Shown: positions 51,208 to 64,000 of the stretch, piece after piece
How the letters are laid out: each line of letters starts with the position of its first letter
Position numbering within the stretch: position 1 is the first letter of the stretch
DNA from: Eretmocerus hayati
Taxonomy: Eukaryota > Arthropoda > Insecta > Hymenoptera > Aphelinidae
Length of the DNA: 64,000 nucleotides
Direction of reading: 5' to 3'
Assembly (NCBI GenBank): GCA_029851415.1
Contig: CM056742.1
Span: 155,935,121-155,999,120 of the forward strand
Translations under genes and position numbers: made by a program
Notes under the pieces: model-generated
Told to the model about the DNA's origin: nothing
Databases searched by the model: none
What the model saw: the letters and a program-made list of their open reading frames with translations, nothing else

Positions 51208-54200
51208 ATGTACTACCAGTATTTGTTGAGATTTCATTCAATTTCCCTGCTTCCGAATCGCTGTTACAGCATCAGATCTATATCATTTCCATTCAACTAT
51301 TAGAAACTTATTCATTGCAACCAGAAGGATTATTAAGGAAGGAGATGAATACTTCGAATAAGTAACAGTCATTTATTACTCTTATGAATACATGAAACAT
51401 TTTAATATAAACTTAAAAATGTTATACAACAATATGAAAAATTATAGGCTATATGTATTATACACATGGATATAGATTTACATATTCATTAAATATTCCT
51501 TCAATTTCTTTAAGAATTCATTTTTTGAATAATTTCTCTATCAACAAAAATGAATGAAAACACGTCCGTATTCTAAATTTGTTGAGTGCGTAAACATAGT
51601 AGGTTAGTCATACCTGCACTATTCTTACCATACTTTATCCGATAGCCGAAGAACCTACCTATGTATTTGCAGGACGCTAAAATGACTCTGTTTGATCTTA
51701 CTCTCGACAAATAAAATGCTATTCTGCAAACTTTGGACTTAATTTTGACGAAAAAAATGTTTCTGGCACATCTTTTTTCTTGCTAACATCATTGTTAGGA
51801 CTGTAGCCGTTTTGGGTACGTCTTATTCTCTTGATGCTTTCTGTTTTGATCATTTGTAATATTTCAAAATAGAAGACAGGTAGGCATGTGAAAATTGCAA
51901 GTTTCGAAATGAGAGATCATTTTTATCACGATAAAACCTATAACTTACTTTCAATCTATTTAGTTCGTTATCTACGACTCGGTTAAAAGTCTAAAAATTC
52001 GATAAAAACAGCTATTGGAATCTAATCCTCATCAAAAATCTATTCGAATTAGTGCTTGTTTGAATCTAAAAGTTAAATTGTATCATTCAGGATTTTTAGA
52101 AGAAATATGAAACTCATTCTCGATCGAACGTTTCCTGAGTATATGATGGGTAAACGCATGAAAAATTCTGACAGTTCAAAATACTATTTTTGTGAGTTAC
52201 CGTGCGGATCTCATTTGTCATCTTATATAACAGCTCCTAATATTCTAACATTGAGGATACTACTTAAACTTTTTGTCCAAAATTCTTTTTTAATTCAAAA
52301 ATATATCATTTATTGCTTGGATTAATGTACAATTGGAAAAATACATTGAACGCCATTCAGAACGAGTTTTGAGATATTTTTCGTTTTTGCTTCATCATGA
52401 ATTACATTGCTTCAGCGATCAAATTTTTACACGTATATACGCAGCTTGATATAGGTTTAGAAATTGAGAAGAGCACATCGAAGCAGCAAGTTTTTTTTCT
52501 CCGTCAACCGATCGATCTGATAGCGATATAATATTGCACAGAAAGTGATTTGAAGCAGGCGATTTTCCACATATTTCAAAGCGTACTCATTCGGGAGACT
52601 TTACAACTGATTGTGGTTTATTCTTGTGATTCTATTTCATCCCCTTGTTGACGTACTGCAAATGTATATTAGGCGAGGCGAGCGTGAAAAAGTTGCATTA
52701 GCTATAACATTGTACATTTGGCGCATTTTATAATGAAAGATGCTCAAGTTCAACACACATCAAAGTGGCGACACGTAGATTAGGCCAAAAGTATCCATCA
52801 ACATCTTGATTTTTTTTTCTTACAATTTTTGTGGACTATTTTTACACCAATATCATCATAGGTATTCTTTGGTGGATGAGACGGTCGAACTTTCGAGGTG
52901 TTTTTTTTTTCTTGTATTTCTTATACCTTGTGTGTTAATCCTTGTGTGTTTCATGGACTGACAATGTTCAATATTTTTGTGGTATACGATCGCTTTGAGT
53001 CTATGGAAAAATTCTTTCGATTTCCACCATAGCACTGTAATCCATTCACATCTTATTTTTGGATAGGAAAATCTAGGTTGAAGGTTCCTTTCAAAAAGTG
53101 TGTTACTTGTGTCCTTTGCTTTCATTCGTTTATCGTGAATCACCGTATCTTTCCTGTTAATACCTTAATCTGGCAAATCATTAGCCAGTAATTCCGAAAG
53201 AATGGTTTGATGATCCAACAATTTTGTGGAATGAAATAGTACTTTTGTAGAAGAATAATTTTTCATATTTTGCACATGATTTTTACCTTCCCTCCAGCTA
53301 TTTTATACAGATTTAGTGGAATCAGCTTGGCGCTTCCGCTCACGTGGAAAATTGTGTTTTCAGTGTATGAACACATACTTGAAATATTTTACTACCGAGG
53401 AGCGATTTGATATGCAGGAAAAATGTCAACTTTTTTTGACGCCATTATTGTCGTCATGATCGAAGAATCTACAATTGTTGAGATTTCAAGTGTGTACGTA
53501 AGTATATAAACTGATACTCATCTCTAATGTATAATTTTCTGAATTTTCAAATTCTTTTAATAAGAGTAAGCAGTTATTTGTCCGATGACAGTCATTAATC
53601 AGATCTCGACTGTGACTTTTAGGAACAGTCAATTTTTTTCTGTATTAAATTATCATCGTATGGAAATTCTTAGAATTATTCAAAGTTTACAAGACTAAGT
53701 TTTAGAAAATGTTAGAATATAATCTGATCTATTCCGAGGAATTGTTTTTAAAAATTTTTATGATGTAAATTGACGATAGAAAATACTAAAGATTTTCAAA
53801 TTTCATATCATCAACAGACGAATACTGAAATTTTCAATGATGCACCGTGTCGCATCTGTGCGAGGAATGCTCTCCTACAATGATGAATCAGGCATTAAGT
53901 ATAAAGTCTACTTATAGAAAATTTCTCAATGATACGAGTATACAAAATCTGTCGAATATTTAAAAGAAATATCGTCAAGATGAGAGGGGTCAATTATTCA
54001 GTACCAGATGACACTAATTAAATGAACTAACATCTCAACTAAACTAATCTAGTATCCTAATCAAAAGCCCTTCAGTTCAGTTCAAGTATCAAACAGTTTT
54101 TCTAATTTCGATAGTTATATGAGAAAATTTGGTACCTTAGTAATTACAAAATATTGCTGATATGCTGTTCGTCATACATCAGAGAAATACTATATTAGAC

Positions 54201-57200
54201 TAATAAATAATCGATCATCCCGTCTAGTCAATATTCATCATTAACTGCTTTACATTTTTTACAAATGAGTAATATGATAACTGAATCATTCTTACTTGTT
54301 GATTGATCTATAGTTAAACTAATTTTTCTATTACAATTTACATCCGATTGGTTTTTATTACTTTTTTGTACGTTTCGGTTATTTATTTCTTCTAATTGTG
54401 AGTTATTAGTTTTTTTACATGAACGCACGAGGTTTTGATAATAGACTTCAATACGTTCAATAACTAAGAAATCATGTACGGTTGAGTATCTGCGCATTTC
54501 GAGACATTTGTCGTGTCGTTTACGAGCTAGGCATAAGTAATTTTGAAACTTTAAATATCGAACTTACAACAATTACACGATTAGCTAGAAAGAATACCAC
54601 CAGATTTTTGGAAATCGATCTTGAAGATTCATGATAAATCACCAAAATATCATTTCAACTCGAAATTTTTTTCCGCTAAGTAATTCATGAAATTTGATGA
54701 ACTTGTTTATGTACATTTACACACGTACGCACTCACTTGCTGTACCCATTTCCATTGTGCATAGATTCATACGGGCAGAATATTACTACGACTATTACCG
54801 AATACTGATTTGGCTGCCTATATAGTCAACAATCGTTTTTGGGCTTGACAAAGCCTATCCTAATCTATCGGGGACAAAATTTCCAAACCTTTGTGATTCA
54901 CTCATAATTGAGGGTAACAGATACAGACAAGTTTATATTACCGCTCAAGCAAGCGGTAGCGAGTTTTTTTTGAATTACAATTTCCGAAGACTGCAATGCC
55001 CTTTTTCCGAATCAACTAAAATTCATCACTGTAACTCTCTTTGCACCTTTCTTCACTTTTCCGCCAACTAATTTGAAAATTCCGTAATTCAAGTGTTATA
55101 AAATTAAATCACGATGGAAAAAATGGTGTTCTTCAAGTTCATCATCAGCCATCATGCAAAAACGTTTCTCTGTCAAGTTTCGTTTTCCACCGTAATCAAC
55201 ACCTTCACTGTGATGGGCCCCACCGGCGAGGCCCGAAAGCAATTTCCGTCGTCACTCGTCACAGTGAACGCGTCTATAAAAAAATCGTCGATGCCCATTG
55301 GTTCCCACTTATTGGTAATATATCGAACAAAAACAAAAAAAGACCATTGCAAAATTTTGGAATATAATAGACGATCTATGATATCATACCGCAAACTTAT
55401 ATCAAGATATTTATAGTGGAGTGAGATTTTTTTTTTTTTTTTACAAACAGTGGTGTATAACTGAAAATTGTACGAGGTTTTATATTATAAGTATAATAAA
55501 TAAGCTTACTCTTACGACATTTTTAGTGTTTCCATATTTTATTCCTCTGCACGACTTTATATAGCGAGTATACCTTAATTTTAAACTACAGAGTAAGCAT
55601 TAAAATTAATTAGCGCCGTTCATCTTATCTAATCATATAGTTTTTCCGCAATGGGGTATAGAAAAAATAGAATTTCTTAAATATTGTTAACTTTGAATGA
55701 TTCCGATACGACGATGGATAATATTCAACTCACTAAGCAAAAATTGTATGAAATGAATTTTCTAGCCATAAATTATTTAAATGAATAAAAAAATTATTTA
55801 TAATGTTGAAAACGTAACATCATTATAGCAACATTTCCCCGATATCTACTAAAAATTTGGAGAAATAGTAAGCATACTCGAGTTATAAAGAATTTCGTAA
55901 ACTCACCTTATTCAAATAACTATATGGAATACTTGTTTATGTTTTTGGCATGATCGTGTGTACCTGAGATTTTTAAACTATATTTCCGACTCGATTTCCG
56001 AGCTAATAATCAGAAAATTCGAGATTCTCCGATTATTTGGATGGCTAAATTTAATTTTGATTAAATTACTCCAAGTTTCCGTTCAAATTCAACTTCCGCT
56101 GTAAATCTGTCTGGTTTTTGTGTTGACAAAATTTACGACTCGAATCAAAAGCAATTACCTTTGTTTTCTTCGTTCCATTTCGTTCCTCACGGACGGCGCG
56201 GCAAACTCGTTGCGTGTGACGGATATCTGATGATGGTACATACATACGTATCGTGGAGAGCAACATGCGATGATGACGATGATGACAATGATGATCTTTG
56301 TAACTGCATAGGATTCGCACTTTTAGAAAGTAAGCTTAGAAAAAGAAATTGAAAGCCAAAACGCATAAAAAGTTGAGGGTCTTGAGATGATTTATTGGAT
56401 CAAATAAGACAAAAAAAAAGAATTATCGCGAACTCTTATTTTTGGTTTACAATTGAAAATTTCATACCCGCTGATTTCTTTTTTGAGGGTTTTTTTAAAT
56501 AGTTTGAAAGAAATTTCAATGAATTGAAATAGGTCAATTTTTTAGTGGCAGAATTTACGATGTAAAAAATACTGCACCAGATTCATCCAAATTCCAAAGT
56601 CTACGATGTGTACCGGAAAGACACTCACCATTCAGATATTTCCCAATAATAAAAGTGAGTTACGGTAAAACTTTTCATTTAATTAACTCTTGAGTTCCAT
56701 TAATCTGCACTAAAATAGAAAAAAACGCGAAATATATGTCTTTGTTTTTCGCCATGCAGATTGGTATTGGTTATTTCAAACACATGAGAATAAAAAATAT
56801 GATGAAAATGCTGTAAATCATGCAAGTTTTTTTTAAATCAAAAGTTGCAGCATGCCTCTTATTGGCATTATTTTGCTCAAATCCAGCATTATTATAAAGA
56901 ATCTAAGACTTCTAATGAGATAAAAATTTGAGAAATCATAAGATGGTGTTCAGGATATGAGGTGTTTGCATCGACAGACGGATTTATAAATTTCATTCAC
57001 GAGTTACAATTTCCGAGCTCTCAAAACATCGGATGCGTTCAAATAGTCCAGTAACGATCGAACCATCTAATGCAATCAATATACCGGGTAATCTAAGAAG
57101 CGCGTTGCACATGAGTGATATGTAAAGTATGTGTTTGTGAATGTATAGTGTGCAACAAAATTTTGCCAGACAGCCTCAATTTATTTTTCATAAATTCAAT

Positions 57201-58587
57201 TTTTTTTATTCAATAGTTTTTTTCATTGTTTTAATTATAAAGAAGTAACAAAGAATAATAATTTCATGTATGATATCATCGTACTCTCTTTTTCTCTCTA
57301 TATAATCTATTCATTTTTATGTATATATATTATATATTAATGTATATTCATATGTATATGCTCATGATCACTCAGATGTCAATATTGTGGCAAGTATAAT
57401 CTATCGTATTAATCGAAAAGTATACCTGCTATTTTTTCGTACATCACGTGGTGTAGATAGAATCGTCTAATCAGAAATTTTTCACTCGACGCGCACGAGC
57501 CCTTAAGAAAAAAAATCAGATCATTCTCCTTTCTTCTTCATCCAATCTTTCATCTTAATTTCCTCGATCTTTCTCTAAATTTTTTTCCAGCGTTATCGAG
57601 ATCATATCGGATTGAATCGTGCCGTATTATAGATGCGCCACGCTTATGGAAGCTGATAATACCGATATGACGCAAACGCACTCACACACATACACATTCA
57701 CAAAGTCTCGAATGATCTTGCACGAGCTAAAAATTCCACCATAGTCAATTTTGAGACTCGTTTCAATCCTCCACATCAGATTCATTCTTTTTACCCAATC
57801 TAAAATTTTTTCAAACCTGTTATCAATAGTAGTTTCGTGTATCGCATCGAGGATAATAGAGCGTGTGGTGATTTTATTTTTCATTTCAGGAATTATTTTT
57901 TCTCAAGTTTATATCCTTGCTAAAAAGACTCTGAGATATCATTGCTGTATACGGAAAAGACCATCAAATTGAGAAAATGTAAGCCTGCTTTGGTAATTTT
58001 CTAAACAACTCAGTTTTTGGTTACATTGTATGAAAATACGACAAGTTTCTCATGGAACCCTATAGTTATTAAAAAAATTCTCACCAATTTGTACTCTAGG
58101 ATAATATATTCAAATTGTATTCATTATACGTCTTTTTTGACATCGTAAAAAACTGTACCGCCAATCGATATAAACACATAATAAGTACCATTTTTTTACC
58201 ATTCTCCATAGATCATCGATTAAATCTTCTCTCACTTTATATTTACAATAATTCATATCGTTGTAGAGGATTTTTGCAATAGATAGAAAAAGAGTTGAGA
58301 ATATATTGCCAACAACTCCATGTAACGGTTTTTTTTTCTTCCATCGACATTGATATTTTCTTATTTTGTTGACAAATGAACGACGAACAGCAGACACCGA
58401 ATTGTTTTTTCCACTCAATTGTTATAAAAATACTGTACACACATAGCAGAATTAGTTGGAGCTTTATAAATCACATCCAATTTGATTTTTGGCGCCTATT
58501 TTAAGAATCTGAGAAATACGACATCATTGGAAAAAAGATCTATCAAGGGACATGTATTTATTATTATTATATTGGCCTAGGGTCTAT

Positions 58588-58611
58588 GACAACAACAACA
58601 ACAACAACAAT
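58588..58611. repeat. (CAA)n microsatellite
   Basis: About eight CAA/ACA units in AT-rich non-coding DNA. Confidence 0.85.
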
Positions 58612-59730
58612 AACTAATTAGGCGCCGCAAATTGGAAAAAACTAGTGTGTACTAATATCAGGCGCTCTGCTCTCGATCTTGCCAACGACTTTCTGGATTT
58701 GTTCGTATCATATTCATTTAATTTTAATTTTGACTATTTCAAGAAATTTTCATGTGAATATTGCAGAATTTTATTGATTGTATAAAAATTTATTACATGG
58801 CATGATTTTGAATAAAATGTAAAATATCCAGAAAGTGGCTGTCTGCGCCATCCTCGTAAGCTCGTTTTTCTGCCTCGACACTAAAATCTGATCTTACGTT
58901 TAGCGGAGACATGAAATTGATACTGTAAGGGTGGCGGGACGTCGTTCGAATGAGCTTTCATCATTTTCAAATTATCAATTATCAGTTTAGTTCTGTTGAA
59001 TCAACTTTTCATAGCTTCTGGATGTGAATAGGCTAATTATGCATTTTTTGCACATTTCATTCGGATCGTCATATTTGACTTTTCAATGGCTGTCATCTAT
59101 ATTGTTGAATTCGAGATTTATTGTTAATTGTATCAATAGAGTATAGACATGCATGATAAAATGGAAGATGCAAATTTTTGCTCCATTTTCTCAGTTATTT
59201 CATTTTTTCAGGTCCATGTTTTATATCGATCGACAATTATTGAGTCAATCGAATGTTGGTAAAGATGTATGAGTGTTCTTTATAGAATTTGATGCATGAG
59301 ATATTTTTTTTCATTTTTCAAAATCACTTCAATCCTTTATTAATCATCAAAAAATTTTCCATCATGTGTTTTTTTTCATCACACTAGCTGTATAATTTGA
59401 GTGTTTAATAAGTGTATGACGCATCTCATTTGATGTGTTTCTTTTCTTTCGATATAAAAATACAAAAAATAATTTACAAAATTATATAGTTATGTTACAA
59501 CGCGAATAATTATATACGATTATATATGTGTGGTGCATGCCGTCATTAATTCTTCATCATCAATTACCTTAAAATTTTTTTTTTAAATGTTATCAATATC
59601 ATCATTATCATAATATAAGTTTTTCATCATTACACAGACGGTCATAATCAAATTCTTTAATTTAATTGAATTTTTTTTCAGAAACATGCCGCGCTCATGG
59701 GGCGGTATTGCACATCTCGCTTCCCGCCGT

Positions 59731-59755
59731 TATATATATATATATATATATATAT
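59731..59755. repeat. (TA)n microsatellite
   Basis: About 12 TA units. Adjacent sequence to about 59.82 kb is also TA-rich. Confidence 0.9.
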
Positions 59756-60352
59756 TATTCCAGATATTTACGAATGTGTGTGATGTAATATATAATATAT
59801 ATATGCGTTTTTCCATATATAAAGCGGATAGCGCTCGCGCTACAATAAACAATATATTGCTCTTTCTCCTCATCTCTCCCTCTGCTTCAAAAAATATGAT
59901 AATCGAAAAAATAATGATGCAGAGGTACATGTATAATATCTACAAGCCAATACACACATCTATTCTTATAAAGAACTTGCATTTTTTCGGAAATGTGTAC
60001 ATACACTTGTATTGTTGTTTGTAAAAGATTTTGGATCGTTTGTGGTGATATTTTTTCTTTTGCGTCGAGTCGAATATGTATTGGATGATGGATGGATAGG
60101 TATACAATCATAATTAGTCAAACATTCGGTTAAACATTGATTTGACGGTGATTCGATTCCCTCAAGAGTTCAATATGTTGTAAAAACATGCAGAAACGTG
60201 TAAGATATTCAATTTCTTTGTTTTTCACAATTCAATTCAATTTTTCACAAATACATGCATGGCATAATCAAACACGTCAGAAATTTTCCATCGACAATGT
60301 ATTTTTATTAAGCCTGCAACGGATCTTTTTGTGTGATTGAAATATTAAACAG

Positions 60353-60510
60353 TATTTTATTGCTTCCTACGGAGAAAACGCCAGGGCATTTCCTACGTTT
60401 TCAGCAATAAAATATTATATGCACCTCGTGAGGAAAAGCGTCTTTCCCCGGAATCGTCGTTTTCAGCACTCGCCCGGGAAAATTGGCGTTTACCCGCAAC
60501 TCGGTACATA
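60353..60510. repeat. Pair of adjacent hairpins with AAAACGCCA words
   Basis: TATTTTATTGC pairs with GCAATAAAATA across about 35 nt. A GC-rich inverted pair (AAGCGTCTTTCCCCGG with CCGGGAAAATTGGCGTTT) follows. GAAAACGCCAGGG and its inverted partner GGCGTTT link the two. A degenerate MITE is likely. Confidence 0.4.
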
Positions 60511-62284
60511 ATATACTATTTTCTGTTTCACTGGGCTGTCTTGTTCATATTGAAGAGAGAGATAAAGAGAGAAAGAGAGAGACATTGAGATATTTGAATT
60601 AAATTATCTCGGGAGATTGAAAACTCCCCGAATTATATTGAACTCAGTTTTAAGATCAACTCTCTAGTGCTGTTATATACCAAATACACTACTATATTGT
60701 TTTAACAAAAATATATCATGTATATGGGGCATTTCAGAGAAAATCAATCAAATTACACGTGAATCACACTTTGCGATATATCGTGAAATGGAAATAAATT
60801 TATAGATTGGAAAATCAGTATTCTTCATTTTCTTATTCATATGATGGGCCAAAACAAATTAGGAGAGTCCCAAAGGTCACGGAGGATTAAAAAATACATT
60901 TTTCGAATTGCCAATGATCGTGCACATATTTTGAAAGAATTTCGCTGGAATGCTCCATATATATGCATGTGTGACGCTCATGCGTGCGTATAAAAGTACA
61001 AAGGTGCTATTAGTTCGCTCTTTCCAGCACTTTTACGACGCTTATCATGACACATGCGACGATCTTCTATTAATTACTTGTAATAGTCTGTATTAATATA
61101 TATGCATATAGATCTGTATATAATTCAAGTATCATACAAAACAACAATAACAAACTATTAAAAAATTCTTAATTCTAACGCTGATTTCTCTGTATACACG
61201 ATGTAATGTATGCATTATAATATATATATTTCTATGTAAGAAAAAACTCGAATAGTATACAGCGATATTCGTTGAGAGGGTAAAAATGATAGTTATGTAG
61301 GTAACGGTACAATAATAACACGTAATAATTCATGTTATTCATATATATTATGATTGATTTACCGTTAAATATAAAAATAGAGGAACAAAATCTAAAGCCA
61401 ACGAAAATACGTCACAATTATTACAAAATTAGAGCAAAAATCTATCAAATAAGATTCTCAAAAACAAACTTAGGGGTTCTCTTTCAGGGCTAGTATAACA
61501 TCAGCAAATATTAAAAAGTGTAAGAAAGGTGAAAAAATTCAACTTAACGGCTACGTTTGACAGTTAAAATCGTAACTTAATTATATGACTGTTGACTAAA
61601 ATTGCGACTTCATGCTTATAACGTTTCGAATATCTTTTAAGCATTCGTCAGGGATGAAATACACAAAGAGATAAAAATTCTAGACATAACATTCAATAAA
61701 GTAACTAATTTTCGTAAAAATGATTAAAACCAAATCAACCAGGGCATGAATTTGATGTCAAAATAGGAGAAACGAGAAAAAACAGAAAATTTGTGGCATG
61801 TAGATGCAAGAAAGTAACATGCAAAAATTAATAAATATATAGCGCATCCGTTTTTCGTAACTCATCAGAATCTAACATACAGTTCCATGCAATCAATCTA
61901 TATCCAATCATCTTTGAATCACTAAAAGATAACAGTTATTCCCTTATGGTGAATACGTTGGTTAATATTTCGTCGGTATGATGTAATTTGTGGTAGGAAG
62001 GGTCAAATTTAGTTGTCTGGAGGTATCTCCCTACATGGAAGAAGGTGTCGCATCAAAGTCGATGAAGAACGCAAAAGATCAATTTAATTCTTTCAAGCGT
62101 AAAATTATTTGAAAACTTTTCCAGTTGAATCCATTCATTTTCTCATGATAGCCACAAAAGGTGGCATTCCCGATGGTATATACAAAAATTATTAATTTTC
62201 CTGAACCTGAACTGAGGAAGGTAATCGAAGAACTCGGTTAGCGGCGCAATCCTATTCCTTCTACTCATATTCGTAGTGCTTGAC

Positions 62285-62344
62285 CCGCTTCCCCCACTCG
62301 CTGGCGGACGATATTTGCTCGAATTATAGTGGTGGGGGAAGCGG
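62285..62344. repeat. GC-rich perfect 13-bp hairpin
   Basis: CCGCTTCCCCCAC (62285-62297) pairs exactly with GTGGGGGAAGCGG (62332-62344) around a 34-nt loop, in very AT-rich surroundings. Size and loop are compatible with a precursor hairpin RNA or a terminator-like structure. No known miRNA seed is recognised. Confidence 0.6.
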
Positions 62345-63160
62345 CACGGGCCACATTGCCTCGCAAGAAATGAAAAAAATTTTTAGCTCTCCTATATATA
62401 TTGCTCAAAATTTTTCGTAACACTCAATTTTTCAGATAGTCTCGGAATTTGCTCATCAAAAAAAAATCAACTCACGGCTACCTATAAAAAAATACCTATC
62501 AAAAAATTTCGTACAAGTTGATATTCTGATTATTCCTCGAATTCATTCACGTACGACTTTGTGTGAGATGAGAGTATGCAATGTATGTTTTTTTTTCTTC
62601 CTGAATACATTATAATATACATATAGTTTACATACGGCGAGTAGTTAAAGTATTGAAAAATATATGTACTGTTGATTACAAATCTAATCATTTCCTATTG
62701 TTAAGTCTCGTCTTGCGAGAATTAACAGATAATATGGATAAGTTTGAATAATTAATCATCATCCTATTTTATGCATCATTTTTGCATGCTGGAAGTGTAC
62801 TAATGGTGAGCTTTCTCGCGCTGATGCGACCTGGTTTATCATGTGATCCGTTGTGATCCTATGTGATGAAAGAATATTAGAAAAAGGACATGGTTCAAAA
62901 CCAATTTATCTATAAGTTTTGGCTCGTATTATTTTTCAAAAACGTAAATGGCACTTTATTACTTTTGTGTAATACCTTCATTTTTTTTTTCTTATTTTTC
63001 ATCTGTTATTTTTGATTCACGAAAATTGAAAAAAGTATATCATTTCTTTCGTCGCATCGACACGAAAGAAATTATCGCATTGTTGTCAGCTACAAGAGTA
63101 TACGTGGAGTTTGCGCATGCATTTTCACATTCATAATCACGAAATCACTTTTACACTCAA

Positions 63161-63184
63161 GTGTGTGTGTGTGTCTCTCTCTCT
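63161..63184. repeat. (GT)n(CT)n compound microsatellite
   Basis: Seven GT units followed by about five TC units. Confidence 0.9.
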
Positions 63185-64000
63185 ATAATCTAAATTAGCA
63201 AACATTCATCGATTGAAAAATTTTCTTATTTCTAAGTATAAGAATATAGTAGCATGTATTAAATTCACGTAGTTCTTGTTTATTAAATTGATGTTTGTAT
63301 ACCAAATAACATTTTTCGAAGTTTTTTTTTCTCTCAAAATCAAAATTTTTTTCTTTTTTGATCCTTTTTGTATGTATAGACAGCATCATTACTAGGAATA
63401 TTAGACACCTGATATTGAAAGAACACTGTCTGTGTTGGTTTTTTTTTTGGGAGGCTGTATAGAATGCATGTATAGAAAGTGTATACATTGTCTGTTTCTT
63501 AGCAGTACGTATAAAGTATATTTTTTTTGTTATCCAAGATCATGCAATATTTGTATCTTTCCTCGTGACACTGTAATGATCACAATCATCTCTAATTGTT
63601 CTAGGATTACTGGCTCAAGAAAAGAGAAAAATTTTCAGTTTTTGTATTATTGTAAGTATAGAATACTATATATAGGTACTGTTCCTATATTTTCGATAAA
63701 ATTCATCACTATTTTTCCTGTCAATGACCAGCAATACACCTTTTGTTTCATTTTCCGTTTCCCTAGCACCTGAATTAGTTCACGAATGCGCAATTTTATA
63801 TTTTTTCAGGGATTGTCGGAGTTTCCCTTACGTCGTTGTTTAATCTGTGTGTTTGTGATATTTTTCTACCACCTGCAAAAATTCTGACTTTCTATCAAAA
63901 TTATCATGATATGATTTGCCGTTTCCTTTGAAAAAAAATTTTTCGTTCACTCCGGTAAACTTCTGAACCATACCTTATTCATCTTCGAATTTAAAATGCA

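Larger units (their letters stand above)
51208..64000. other. Long AT-rich region without recognised genes
   Basis: About 12.8 kb of AT-rich sequence with only short ORFs, homopolymers, ATG- and TA-rich simple repeats and a few hairpins. No conserved domain was recognised on either strand. It could be intergenic, a long intron of a gene beyond the window, or part of an extended neural-type 3'UTR. A locally GC-rich patch at about 55190-55320 is the only part that looks coding-like. Confidence 0.45.

Noticed and set aside
56268..56293. His-rich minus peptide
   Set aside because: Product of a GATGAC/GAT simple repeat.
1..64000. CRISPR arrays, rRNA, tRNA, bacterial operons or viral genes
   Set aside because: None seen. 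Repeats here are inverted transposon ends and microsatellites, and the coding content is entirely spliced eukaryotic genes.

Overview
This is a eukaryotic, almost certainly insect, chromosome segment. It is AT-rich, has intron-rich genes with canonical GT/AG junctions, and carries a C2H2 zinc-finger gene with a ZAD domain, a class characteristic of arthropods and above all insects. A parasitoid-type hymenopteran would fit (speckle-type POZ-like MATH-BTB genes are numerous there), but that is inference. No rRNA, tRNA, CRISPR array or bacterial operon was seen.

Left third (1-14,610): a long palindromic repeat (134-1579), then a minus-strand MATH-BTB gene (2325-4759). The MATH domain of that gene is split by a 1,176-bp element with CACTA-type ends and a 2-bp target duplication (3501-4676). 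Removing the element and one target copy leaves a continuous in-frame MATH domain. Further right are a second inverted-repeat element (4998-5806), a Harbinger-like MITE with TTA target duplications (6318-6565), a perfect 204-bp tandem duplication (7878-8285), a CpG-rich block near 8.5-8.75 kb and another TIR element (11536-12121).

Middle (14,611-41,960): a seven-coding-exon Rab26/Rab37-type GTPase on the plus strand (14611-18454), then about 8.5 kb of repeat-rich sequence without recognised genes, with four palindromic elements and one CpG-rich spike. Next is a complete 21-coding-exon minus-strand Sec16 gene (27057-41374), reconstructed at 2,237 codons with all exon phases consistent. One of its introns holds a same-strand 246-codon ORF (32313-33053) with its own AATAAA. 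This is either a nested gene or an alternative Sec16 3' end.

Right part (41,960-64,000): a divergent promoter interval separates Sec16 from a plus-strand ZAD-C2H2 gene of about 1,513 codons with about 22 fingers (43623-49622). About 14 kb of AT-rich sequence follows, probably 3'UTR and then intergenic or intronic DNA, with microsatellites and a few hairpins. The genes are not a functional cluster. Sec16 and Rab26 both act in the secretory system (ER exit sites; secretory granules or synaptic vesicles), but their closeness need not be functional.
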